Assembly (NCBI GenBank): GCA_934247335.1
Contig: CAKQJJ010000017.1
Coordinates: 1 to 16,489, forward strand
Reading direction: 5' to 3'
DNA length: 16,489 nucleotides
DNA from: an uncultured Clostridia bacterium
GTDB lineage: Bacteria; Bacillota; Clostridia; Christensenellales; Pumilibacteraceae
This document shows, one piece after another, positions 1 to 6,917 of this stretch (the stretch's first letter is position 1; every line of letters starts with the position of its first letter). The notes below the pieces were generated by a model. The model saw only the letters and a list, made by a program, of their open reading frames with translations. It was not told the DNA's origin and made no database searches. A program made the position numbers and the translations under genes.

Positions 1-1077
1 GATTATCTCGATGAAAGGTTCAAAGAAGCCGTAAAAAATGCGCCGTCAATCGTTTTCATCGACGAACTTGATAAATTTGTCGGAGATCCCGGGGTCGGAT
101 TTCACGAGTCGTATGATATGAGCGCGACAAGGAAAATTTTGAAAGCCATTAACGATAACGTATGCGACGACGTAATGGTCGTTGCGACTATTAACGATAA
201 AGGTATGCTTTCTGCCGCTCTTACGCGTTCAGGAAGGTTCGATAAGACCATAAATGTTCCGCTCCCCGATCTTGAAGACCGAAAAGCGATTATCGATTTG
301 TATTGTCGCGGCAAAGATATAGCAAAAAAGGTCGATTTGAAAGCTCTTGCGAAAATTACAGCGGGATTTAGCGGCGCGGATATAGAATGCTTGGTGAATG
401 AAGCGGGGCTTTGTTCCGTGCTTGCCGAACGCAGGTATATAAATCAGGAAGATTTTGATGATGCAATAAATAAAATTATATTTAAAAGCAGTAAGAAATC
501 AAAGCCGCTTGAAGAAAAAGACAAAGATATTGTCGCCGTTCACGAATCGGGACATATTGTTGCGGGATTGATTCTTAACAGTGATAACGTTGCAGGTGCT
601 TCGATTTTACCGCAAGGTGGTTCGGGCGGACACGTTAAAATAGCGCAATGTAATCGTCGTATTCGGTCTAAAAGCGAACTTATCAACCAAATTATCGTTG
701 CTCTTGCGGGAATGGCGGCTGAAAAAGCGTTCTTTAAGGACGAAGAATATTTAGGCTCGTCGAGTGACGTTGAGCAAGCAAGCGAAATGGTTACGGATAT
801 AGTAACGAGCGGTTGCGCTTTTGGCTTTGAATACTTATTAAAGAGCGATCGCGATCCGTTTACCGATAGCGGAATATCGGAAACACGTCTTCAGAAAGTA
901 GAAAATAAGTGCGACGAGGTTTTGAACGATTGTATGTTAAAGGCAAACGAGTTGATTGAGAGCAATATAGATCTCGTTAAAAAATTCGTTTCCGCATTGA
1001 AACGCAATTACACTTTAACCCGCGACGATATTATGAGAATTTATAAAAGAGAGAATCGAAAAAGGAAGATTGCCTGA
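1..1077 (+). CDS. FtsH-like AAA+ ATPase / M41 zinc metalloprotease (5' end missing)
   Basis: The reading frame is open from base 1, so the gene begins upstream of the window; the ATG at 118 is internal. Visible parts, in order: the Walker B segment PSIVFIDELDKF (bases 43-78), a second region of homology with TRSGRFD carrying both arginine fingers, the AAA lid (GFSGADIECLVNEA), then an M41 peptidase domain. The zinc motif HESGH (541-555) fits HExxH, and the Asp at 766-768 in SSDVEQA matches the third zinc ligand of FtsH. Walker A and any membrane anchor lie outside the window. In the FtsH family these proteins use ATP to unfold and degrade proteins. This copy is divergent and sits in an AT-rich accessory region, so it is probably a specialised relative and not the housekeeping FtsH. 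Its stop TGA overlaps the next ATG by one base, implying translational coupling and a shared role. Confidence 0.88.
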   Translation, partial: DYLDERFKEAVKNAPSIVFIDELDKFVGDPGVGFHESYDMSATRKILKAINDNVCDDVMVVATINDKGMLSAALTRSGRFDKTINVPLPDLEDRKAIIDLYCRGKDIAKKVDLKALAKITAGFSGADIECLVNEAGLCSVLAERRYINQEDFDDAINKIIFKSSKKSKPLEEKDKDIVAVHESGHIVAGLILNSDNVAGASILPQGGSGGHVKIAQCNRRIRSKSELINQIIVALAGMAAEKAFFKDEEYLGSSSDVEQASEMVTDIVTSGCAFGFEYLLKSDRDPFTDSGISETRLQKVENKCDEVLNDCMLKANELIESNIDLVKKFVSALKRNYTLTRDDIMRIYKRENRKRKIA

Positions 1078-1850
1078 TGAAAAATATCTTGTTTGAAAAA
1101 TTGGGGAAAGGAATATTTATTTGCAAAAGCCCTGATAACAAAGATGTTTTCTTTGATGTTAAACACGAGCCGTCGATTGCAATTATAGATTCCAATCAAG
1201 AAAAATTGAAAAATACTGTCGGCGGATTTGTCAAATCTCTAACCGAAGACGGAAGCTTTGAACTTGTCGTCATAGATGATGGTTGTATGCCGACAGAAAA
1301 CAATGTAATAGTGTTTGATTATACCGAATTCGATGCGGTTATTTCAAGAATCTCAAATGAAATTGAATCCCGTTATAAATTGTTCAATAATCACAAGGTC
1401 AAAAATATCAACGATTATAACAATAAAACAGGCTCGTTGCGGCATATTGTCGTAATGATCGGCTGTTTGAATGAAAAAATCGTAAACAAAATTACGAAAA
1501 ACGCGTCTCTTTATGATTTGTTGTATAAAGGACGTGCCGCGGGAATATTCACTTGTGTTTATTCGACGATGCCCATAAAATTAAATCGAGAGAATTTATC
1601 TGAAAACCCATTCTGCGCAATTCCTTTTTCTGTTGATTTTATAGATTATGAGCAAACGTATGAGATGTTCCGCAATGACGAGCTTTTTAATAAGGCAATA
1701 GAAATTGCAATCTCGATTGGTATGATAAACGAATCTATATTGCAAAAAAGATTAAGGATTGGACATCATAAAGCAAATTTATATATTTCTGCAATGCAAA
1801 AACTCGGCATAATAGGTAAAGAAACATATAACTTAACAATACAGAAATAA
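1077..1850 (+). CDS. FtsK-derived protein: degenerate motor domain plus gamma DNA-binding domain
   Basis: This 257-residue protein aligns by eye with the C-terminal part of FtsK/SpoIIIE translocases. Residues 31-70 match the FtsK stretch around Walker A, but the GATGSGKS loop is replaced by IIDSNQEKLK. Residues 94-116 (EIESRYKLF to INDYNNK) match the FtsK segment EMERRYxLF...NIxxYN. At 124-134 the Walker B position reads VVMIGCLNE with no DE pair. RAAGI at 153-157 is conserved. Residues 201-257 are a good FtsK gamma winged helix (DELFNKAIEI...LLQRRLRIG-like LQKRLRIGH). Known: gamma domains read KOPS-type DNA motifs. Inferred: this is a pseudo-ATPase that binds DNA and possibly guides the protease encoded just upstream. 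The start ATG overlaps the protease stop. No other assignment fits better, but the function is unknown. Confidence 0.75.
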   Translation: MKNILFEKLGKGIFICKSPDNKDVFFDVKHEPSIAIIDSNQEKLKNTVGGFVKSLTEDGSFELVVIDDGCMPTENNVIVFDYTEFDAVISRISNEIESRYKLFNNHKVKNINDYNNKTGSLRHIVVMIGCLNEKIVNKITKNASLYDLLYKGRAAGIFTCVYSTMPIKLNRENLSENPFCAIPFSVDFIDYEQTYEMFRNDELFNKAIEIAISIGMINESILQKRLRIGHHKANLYISAMQKLGIIGKETYNLTIQK

Positions 1851-1855
1851 AATTT

Positions 1856-1899
1856 AAGCCCGATATTTTCGTATATTTCATCGAATTTATCGGGCTTTT
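1856..1899 (+). terminator. Intrinsic terminator after the FtsH-like/FtsK-like pair
   Basis: Perfect 10-bp arms, AAGCCCGATA (1856-1865) and TATCGGGCTT (1888-1897), flank a 22-base loop and run into TTTTG. It lies 6 bases after the FtsK-like stop codon. The loop is long, so folding is less certain than for a compact hairpin. Confidence 0.6.
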
Positions 1900-1957
1900 G
1901 CATACATATTAAGTTTTAAAAGCATTGGCAGGACGTTGACATATATTTTTGTTTGAT

Positions 1958-1993
1958 ACGGTTTTGTTTGCACCAAACCGTTGTGCGGTTTTT
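1958..1993 (+). terminator. Two overlapping hairpins, possible second rightward terminator
   Basis: The shared arm AAACCG (1975-1980) can pair upstream with ACGGTTT (1958-1964, giving 7 bp) or downstream with CGGTTT (1986-1991, loop TTGTG), the latter followed by TT. The two pairings exclude each other, as in an attenuator, but no leader peptide or downstream rightward gene is visible. A back-up terminator is the simpler reading. The octamer TTGATACG occurs on each side (1953-1960 and 2004-2011). Confidence 0.4.
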
Positions 1994-2023
1994 GAGAATT
2001 AACTTGATACGATTGGTATTTGA

Positions 2024-2644
2024 TTATCCGTAAATAGCCATATACCTTTTTCTCATTTTGATAAAATATTCATACACCGTAGCTTGTGCGCGAGATAAAA
2101 CTCTGCCTATTTCGGGATAACTTAAGCCGTTTTGGCGGCATTCCAAAGCGATACGCATATTTTCGGTCAAATTCAGGCTTGCAACGATTTTTTCGTACAA
2201 AGTATAGTCTTGTGTAACTTCTTCTTTTATTTCGTATGACGGCTCGCTTACAGGCGTTAAAGCCTCAAGACTTACCGAACGGTGATAATCTCTCGTTTTA
2301 AGATTTATCAACTTCATCATTTTACGAATACAGGCAATCTCGATTGTAATCGGCTTGCCTTTTTTGCTATAACCTATAATGTCGTTCAGATGTTTTCCAT
2401 AATTTTCGCAAAGATACAATGCACCTTCTTGAACCAAATCGTAAGAATCGCTGAGCATATAGCCTAATTCATTTTTGTGTTTGATATCGGCATATAAGTC
2501 GGCATACATTTTTTGCACGCGACTTCCTTGATAGCCTATTTGGTAACGTAGTTCCATAAAGGCAATAAGTTCTGCCATTTCAAGCACGTTGTTTTGCGAG
2601 ATTTCTTCTTTCATAACGCTGAAATCTAATATTTTTCTTTTCAT
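2024..2644 (-). CDS. Small sigma-70-like regulator of mobile-element type
   Basis: The protein has 206 residues. The C-terminal part (about 148-203) has the helix-turn-helix layout of sigma region 4: YEKIVASLNLTENMRIALE, then GLSYPEIGRVLSRAQATVYEY. Residues 66-90 (SDSYDLVQEGALYLCENYGK) recall region 2.1-2.2 (DLIQEGxxGL), but the -10-reading aromatic/WWIRQ segment of true sigma factors is absent. From memory, such proteins recur in conjugative elements of gut Firmicutes, where they are thought to control element genes; this was not checked. It is convergent with the FtsK-like gene. The ATG at 2644 is preceded on its strand by GGAGG ten bases away. The coding sequence is AT-rich like the genes to its left and unlike those to its right. 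A DNA-binding regulator without sigma activity is the main alternative. Confidence 0.65.
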   Translation of the reverse strand: MKRKILDFSVMKEEISQNNVLEMAELIAFMELRYQIGYQGSRVQKMYADLYADIKHKNELGYMLSDSYDLVQEGALYLCENYGKHLNDIIGYSKKGKPITIEIACIRKMMKLINLKTRDYHRSVSLEALTPVSEPSYEIKEEVTQDYTLYEKIVASLNLTENMRIALECRQNGLSYPEIGRVLSRAQATVYEYFIKMRKRYMAIYG

Positions 2645-2702
2645 TTCTTGGATACCTCCGATTCATTTTCGCCTTTCGGCAAAAACGGGGTAGCACAGGG
2701 AA

Positions 2703-2731
2703 AAGATAGAAGTTTTTCGCGTTATTGTCAG
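2703..2731 (-). promoter_or_regulatory. Candidate promoter for the sigma-like regulator
   Basis: On the minus strand CTGACA (complement of 2726-2731) is 17 bases from TATCTT (complement of 2703-2708), about 60 bases upstream of the start codon. Both boxes are imperfect. It falls within the left arm of the large palindrome. Confidence 0.35.
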
Positions 2732-2781
2732 TCGCACGGAAGTCAACGAACAGCACAAAAATTGTTACGTGAATGTAAAAA

Positions 2782-2812
2782 GAGGTTATGCGTCAATTTG
2801 TCGCATAACCTC
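2782..2812 (-). terminator. Perfect 11-bp hairpin, leftward terminator
   Basis: GAGGTTATGCG (2782-2792) and CGCATAACCTC (2802-2812) pair perfectly around a 9-base loop. On the minus strand the stem is followed at once by TTTTT (complement of 2777-2781). It would stop leftward transcription arriving from the hydrolase gene that ends at 2943. It also forms the centre of the 2656-2938 palindrome. Confidence 0.65.
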
Positions 2813-2882
2813 AAAAACGAGCAGAACTCAATATAGATTTAATTTTAACACTATAAAAGTTTTCAGCGACAATTTTTTGCCG

Positions 2883-2911
2883 TTGACTTGCGCTTTTCAC
2901 TGTGCTACAAC
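2883..2911 (+). promoter_or_regulatory. Candidate rightward promoter, antisense to the truncated hydrolase
   Basis: TTGACT (2883-2888), a 17-base spacer and TACAAC (2906-2911). A GGAG at 2935-2938 lies downstream, but no open frame follows: the first ATG (2973) meets TAG after two codons. It lies in the right arm of the palindrome and resembles the upstream region of the sigma-like gene. Confidence 0.4.
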
Positions 2912-2942
2912 GCGACGACGAAAGGCGATAAATCGGAGAATC

Positions 2943-4733
2943 CTATAGTGTCATATAAAGAGTGTCCATAAAATGAAATAGCAACGGCAGATATCGTTTT
3001 CGCAACGAAGTAAGCGTAGCAAGATAGTCGCGGTATTCGGGCACGACGTTTATGGACGACGCTCTGCCGCGGTAAATCGAGACGTCGTAAATCAAACCGA
3101 CCGTAAACGCATAGTTTAGTTCGCGTTTCCAGCCCTTTCGCTCGTCGTGAAGCAGGCGGTTGGAGATAATAACGTCGGGGAAAGTATAGCGGAATACGTA
3201 CGGATAGGCGTCGGGCGAAAACCATTGTCCGAACCCGCAGCCGTGAACGAAATCTACGACGGAGGCAAGTCTGTCAACCGTCCATTCGGTTCCGAAATAT
3301 TGATTTTTGCCAAGCGTTTTCGCCATGTTTTTCACGGCGCTCAGGCGGAATTCGGGCGCAAGGTCAATGCGGTTTCCGTGCTCGTGAGTATTATTGAAGC
3401 AAAAATTGTAACAGCAGCCTATCTGGTCGAAGAACGTGCCGTTCGAGCCGAGCGCAATATGCCTTTTTTCGATTTCGAGCAGTTTGTTTCGCCATTCTTC
3501 CGTACCGTAGCAGCCGGTGGCAAACGTTTTGTGTCCGTACCGAAGCAAAGTTCCGTTGTTTGAAAATTTATACGATTCCCTGTATTCGTTGAGTTCGACG
3601 TCTTTCACCGATATTTTTGAGCCTACTTGCTCGTAGTAATCGGTGTTCACGTCGATAATGTGTCCGTTGGCGTATAGTATTACTATTCCGCCGTCGTCGT
3701 TTATCGTTTTAATCGCCTTTTTCAATTCTTCTTCGCCGCCGAGAGCCGGGTCGGGCATATAGTTCGGATAGCCGTTGTCCATGCCCTCTACCCACCAGGC
3801 AAAGACGAGCAGCATATTAAGACCGGCTTTTTTGCCTTGCTCGTATATGACCGGTAAATCCTTGTACGTGTGGAAAATTTCGCCGTACTGATGTTTGAGT
3901 ATGACGCGTTGCCAACCGGTTATTTGCCTGAATCCTTCTTTTCGCGTCGGAAAATTCCACGTTTCATCCACCCACGCGCGATAGAAATCGCAGCCGTCGC
4001 GCCAGTCGCCGTCAAATCCGGCAATTACGAATCCGTCGTACGTAACGTTTTCGCCGGGGTAAACGGCGGGATAGGAAGAAAGGGCGTAAATCATGTATTT
4101 TTCGTCGCTTTCGCGCGGCTCGGTTCCCACCGAAAACGAACATTGCCGCCATTTTTCGGAATGGAAGCCCAGATACAAATATTCGTTGCCTTTTTGCAGC
4201 CCCATCCACGGCATTGACATCTGCCCCGGATACATAAACATTTCCCACACGTTTTTGTAGTCCGCGGACATGTATTCGGTGTGAAAGTTTTTCGCGTGAT
4301 CGTGCGGATTGTCGATTATTCTGCCCAATCCTTCGGGAATAATCAGCTTGCTTTCCTTGTCGCTTTGTTCGTCGCAGTCGAATTCCAGAAGCGGATATTG
4401 CAGCTCGTTTATCCGTGCCGTCCCGTCGTTTTGCATTTGCGCCGAAAAATAACAGGCGCCGTCGATTTGCGTTATTTTGAGCGTAAGCTTTACGTCGTGT
4501 TCGGTTCCGTCTTCGGCAATTAACCCGTTGTAGAATACGGAAGTCTCGTTTCCTTCGCGTTTGACGACGGGATTTTTCTGCGCGTGCGAATAAACGCCAA
4601 GCTCGTTATTCTTTCCCGATTGCATATAATCGAGATGAAGCCGCCAAAAATCGCCGTTTTTACGCAGTTTTAACGGAAAATCTTCCGATGAAATCGTGTT
4701 TTCGTCGAATTTTAAGAGTAAATTTTTAATCAT
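2943..4733 (-). pseudogene. Glycoside-hydrolase-like protein (DUF6259 type), 3' end frameshifted and truncated
   Basis: The start is set at ATG 4733 because GAGGAG precedes it and MIKNLLLKF begins the recognisable protein; the longer frame from 4823 has no such site. The 596 residues show a beta-rich N-terminal half (W- and Y-rich, for example the segment ending SMPWMGLQ) and a TIM-barrel-like second half with FDQIG (Asp436), GTEW and FAWWVEGMD, typical of uncharacterised carbohydrate-active proteins that I recall as DUF6259; the substrate is unknown. No signal peptide is seen, so it is probably cytoplasmic. The end LPLLFHFMDTLYMTL looks off-frame: another frame reads FYGHSLYDTIGF, which better suits the family, and it crosses near 2971-2981. 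Homology then stops where the palindrome begins. It is divergent from the AraC regulator, its likely controller. It may still make a product; 'pseudogene' reflects the damaged end. Confidence 0.6.
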
Positions 4734-4780
4734 CAAAGTATTTCTCCTCGGAAAAACAATATAGTAAAAGTTTAACGCGC

Positions 4781-4804
4781 ACGGGCGTGAAAGTAAATGC
4801 CCGT
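4781..4804. promoter_or_regulatory. Inverted repeat in the divergent hydrolase/AraC intergenic region
   Basis: ACGGGC (4781-4786) and GCCCGT (4799-4804) are separated by 12 bases, between the two divergent start codons. It could be an operator for the AraC-type protein, though that family more often uses direct repeats. A weak leftward -10-like TATATT lies between it and the hydrolase start. Confidence 0.3.
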
Positions 4805-4840
4805 CGCCGCATAAAATTTGCATTATTTTGTCCTCTGCGT

Positions 4841-4869
4841 TTGACTTCTTCGTTTTTCGGTGTTATTAT
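4841..4869 (+). promoter_or_regulatory. Promoter of the AraC-family gene
   Basis: TTGACT (4841-4846), a 17-base spacer and TATTAT (4864-4869) form a near-consensus housekeeping promoter. The predicted transcript start near 4876 leaves a leader of about 20 bases holding the AGGAG site (4881-4885). Confidence 0.65.
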
Positions 4870-4894
4870 ATATGAACGCAAGGAGAAGTTTCGC

Positions 4895-5746
4895 ATGATT
4901 GACGACGGATTGTACAAATTGAATATATCTGAAAACGTTACGTGTTCGATGTTCGGTCGAATGCGCCAAACTACCGGATGGGAAACGCCCGGAAAACGTT
5001 CGATAGAGGCAAATCTTTTCGTGTTCGTTATTGACGGCGACGCGACTTTTCATATCGAGGACAAGGCGTTTTTCGTCAGGAACGGAGATATTCTCGTCAT
5101 ACCGGCAAACACCGAGTATTCGGCGAGAACAGAACGCTTTTGCGAATATTTTTTCTTTCATTTTTCCGGGAATATAGCCAAAGCGGAAAAAACTCCCGAT
5201 TTTGTGCCGGCGGAGCGGCGTTTTTCGTTTTCGCTCGAACCGTGCCGCCACGATTATATTTATTTCGCGCTTAAAAACGACGACGAAAGCGCGTTTGAAA
5301 AAATCTATGCGTCCGTGGTCAATTGCGTCGGATACAGAGCGGGTTTTACCAAAACGGACAGATTATTGCTTGACGCCGAGTTTTTCAAGATACTGCTGAC
5401 GTTGGGCGGAATAGAAGAAAGCAAACGCGCAAAGCTGCCCGTTCAGGTTGAAAAGATGATTACGTACATACGGAAAAATCTCACCAAGCCGCTGTCTCTG
5501 CGCGACGTAGCCGAAAACTGCGCTCTGTCGGAAGCGTACGCTTCGCGGCTTTTCCGCAGACATATGGAAATGACCGTAACCGATTTCATCGGCGGCGAAA
5601 AACTGTACTATGCGTGCGAACTTCTGAAAAACACGAATATGAACGTTAGCGAAATTGCCGAATACCTCGGCTATCGCGACGTGTATTATTTTTCAAGATC
5701 GTTCAAGAAAAAAACCGGAACTCCGCCGAGTGCGTTAAAACCGTAA
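4895..5746 (+). CDS. AraC-family transcriptional regulator
   Basis: The 283-residue protein starts at ATG 4895, nine bases after AGGAG; a longer frame from 4787 would begin upstream of the promoter and is rejected. The N-terminal half is a cupin-like sensor fold (LFVFVIDGDATFHIEDKAFF, then NGDILVIPANTEY, with the paired aromatic/histidine strand YFFFHFSG). The C-terminal 100 residues carry the two AraC helix-turn-helix motifs: LSLRDVAENCALSEAYASRLFRR and MNVSEIAEYLGYRDVYYFSRSFKKKTGTPPSAL, the latter matching the family signature well. Known: such proteins bind a sugar or similar ligand and activate neighbouring catabolic genes. Inferred target: the divergent hydrolase-like gene, and perhaps itself. 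If the hydrolase is dead, this regulator may have lost its main target. Confidence 0.9.
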   Translation: MIDDGLYKLNISENVTCSMFGRMRQTTGWETPGKRSIEANLFVFVIDGDATFHIEDKAFFVRNGDILVIPANTEYSARTERFCEYFFFHFSGNIAKAEKTPDFVPAERRFSFSLEPCRHDYIYFALKNDDESAFEKIYASVVNCVGYRAGFTKTDRLLLDAEFFKILLTLGGIEESKRAKLPVQVEKMITYIRKNLTKPLSLRDVAENCALSEAYASRLFRRHMEMTVTDFIGGEKLYYACELLKNTNMNVSEIAEYLGYRDVYYFSRSFKKKTGTPPSALKP

Positions 5747-5768
5747 AAAACGGCTTAAACTGCGTTTT
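5747..5768 (+). terminator. Weak terminator after the AraC gene
   Basis: AAAACG (5747-5752) pairs with CGTTTT (5763-5768) around a 10-base loop directly after the stop codon. The stem is only 6 bp and the T-run short. Confidence 0.3.
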
Positions 5769-5823
5769 CGAGCGCATTCGATGTGAAAAATAACAAAAAT
5801 TTTGATATAAACGCGGCAAACGC

Positions 5824-5852
5824 TTGCATTTTTTCAATTGTCGGGATATTAT
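5824..5852 (+). promoter_or_regulatory. Promoter of the dgt-dnaG-rpoD operon
   Basis: TTGCAT (5824-5829), a 17-base spacer and TATTAT (5847-5852), about 60 bases upstream of the dgt start. No other strong promoter was found before galU, so this probably drives the long gene run. Confidence 0.6.
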
Positions 5853-5912
5853 TTATACGTGGGCGAGTGTCGCCCTGTATTTTGACGTGGGAAAAAGGAG
5901 GTAAGGCGCATT

Positions 5913-6908
5913 TTGAGAGATTATTTAAGCGATATTTATCGGATGGAAGACGAGTTTTTTTCGCCGTACGCGGCAAAATCCAAGGATACCCGCGGAAGAA
6001 AAACTTTCGTTGCGCCCAGCCCTATGCGCACCGAGTATCAGCGCGACCGCGACCGCATAATTCATTGCAAGGCGTTCCGCCGTCTGAAACACAAAACGCA
6101 GGTATTTCTCTCTCCCGAAGGCGATCACTACCGCACGAGGCTTACTCACACGCTCGAAGTGGCGCAGATAGCCCGTTCCATTGCGCGTGCGCTTAAACTC
6201 AACGAAGATTTAACCGAAGCCATAAGCCTTGGACACGACCTCGGTCACACGCCGTACGGTCACGCAGGCGAGAGAGCGCTGAGCGAGTTTACTCATTTCG
6301 AGCATAACGAGCAGTCGCTTCGTGTCGTGGACTATCTCGAATACGACGGCAAAGGCATGAACCTTACGTTCGAGGTGCGCGACGGAATACTCAATCACAC
6401 CAGCCGCGGAAACGCCGCAACGCTCGAAGGACACGTGGTTGCGTGGAGCGACCGCATTGCCTATATAAACCACGACATTGACGACGCGATTCGCGCGGGC
6501 GTAATCAAAAACGAGGACATACCACAGCATTTCCGCGACGTTTTCGGCGAATATCACGGCAAACGCATCGACAGCATGATTATGGACGTAATTGAAAACA
6601 GTTTCGGGCAAAATTACGTCAGCCCGTCGGACAAAATCAAAGAGGACATTTCGGGTCTTCGCGAGTGGATGTTTGAAAACGTCTACCGTTCGCCGCTTGC
6701 AAAAAGCGAAGAACATAAGGCGATAGACATGATAAAATATCTCTACGAGTATTTTTACAACAATTACGAACTGATTCCCGAGGAAATACGCGCAAATCAG
6801 GGAACCAAGGAACAGAAAGTATGCGACCATATCGCCATGATGAGCGATCAGTTCGCCGTGCGCGTGTACGAGGACATTACCATTCCGAAAAGCTGGAGCA
6901 AACTTTAA
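5913..6908 (+). CDS. dgt: Deoxyguanosinetriphosphate triphosphohydrolase-like protein
   Basis: Proteins of this HD-domain family cleave dNTPs to deoxynucleoside and triphosphate, helping to set nucleotide pools. The 331-residue sequence has the N-terminal signature SPMRTEYQRDRDRIIHCKAF and RRLKHKTQVF, and the HD metal ligands: His in RLTHTLEV, His-Asp in GHDLGHTPYGHAGE, and Asp in WSDRIAYINHDIDDA. The length fits the shorter Firmicutes type-2 dGTPase group. The start is a TTG at 5913, chosen because AGGAGG (5896-5901) stands 11 bases before it and the protein begins MRDYLSDIY, as homologues do. The stop TAA lies within the ribosome site of dnaG, nine bases away. The order dgt-dnaG-rpoD is a known Clostridia arrangement. 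Confidence 0.92.
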   Translation: MRDYLSDIYRMEDEFFSPYAAKSKDTRGRKTFVAPSPMRTEYQRDRDRIIHCKAFRRLKHKTQVFLSPEGDHYRTRLTHTLEVAQIARSIARALKLNEDLTEAISLGHDLGHTPYGHAGERALSEFTHFEHNEQSLRVVDYLEYDGKGMNLTFEVRDGILNHTSRGNAATLEGHVVAWSDRIAYINHDIDDAIRAGVIKNEDIPQHFRDVFGEYHGKRIDSMIMDVIENSFGQNYVSPSDKIKEDISGLREWMFENVYRSPLAKSEEHKAIDMIKYLYEYFYNNYELIPEEIRANQGTKEQKVCDHIAMMSDQFAVRVYEDITIPKSWSKL

Positions 6909-6917
6909 GGAGAACTT

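Larger units (their letters stand above)
2656..2938. repeat. Large imperfect palindrome (foldback) centred near 2797
   Basis: Five blocks occur in mirror order on the two sides: 2656-2663 with 2931-2938 (8/8), 2669-2678 with 2919-2928 (10/10), 2690-2705 with 2893-2908 (15/16, GTAGCACAGKGAAAAG), 2740-2748 with 2881-2889 (9/9, AAGTCAACG), and 2756-2765 with 2868-2878 (A-run plus TTGT). Inside lies the perfect hairpin 2782-2812. The left arm carries about 30 extra bases (roughly 2706-2739). The left arm includes the ribosome site and upstream region of the sigma-like gene, so the right arm looks like an inverted, diverged copy of that upstream region. Possible identities are a foldback/MITE-like unit, the terminal structure of the integrated element, or an invertible promoter. 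No convincing coding sequence lies in 2645-2942. Confidence 0.65.

Noticed and set aside
118..1077. ATG at 118 as the true start of the FtsH-like gene
   Set aside because: The same frame is open back to base 1 and encodes the Walker B motif, so the gene starts outside the window.
2648..2836. 62-residue rightward open frame
   Set aside because: It lies across the palindrome, has no clear ribosome site and its composition is not protein-like.
2645..2942. Possible tRNA or attachment-site tRNA fragment at the element end
   Set aside because: No cloverleaf, T-loop GTTCRANNC or CCA-type end could be seen; the repeats are inverted and not direct as expected for att sites.
4733..4823. Longer N-terminus for the hydrolase-like protein
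   Set aside because: The extra 30 residues cross the divergent regulatory region and lack a ribosome site, whereas ATG 4733 has GAGGAG.
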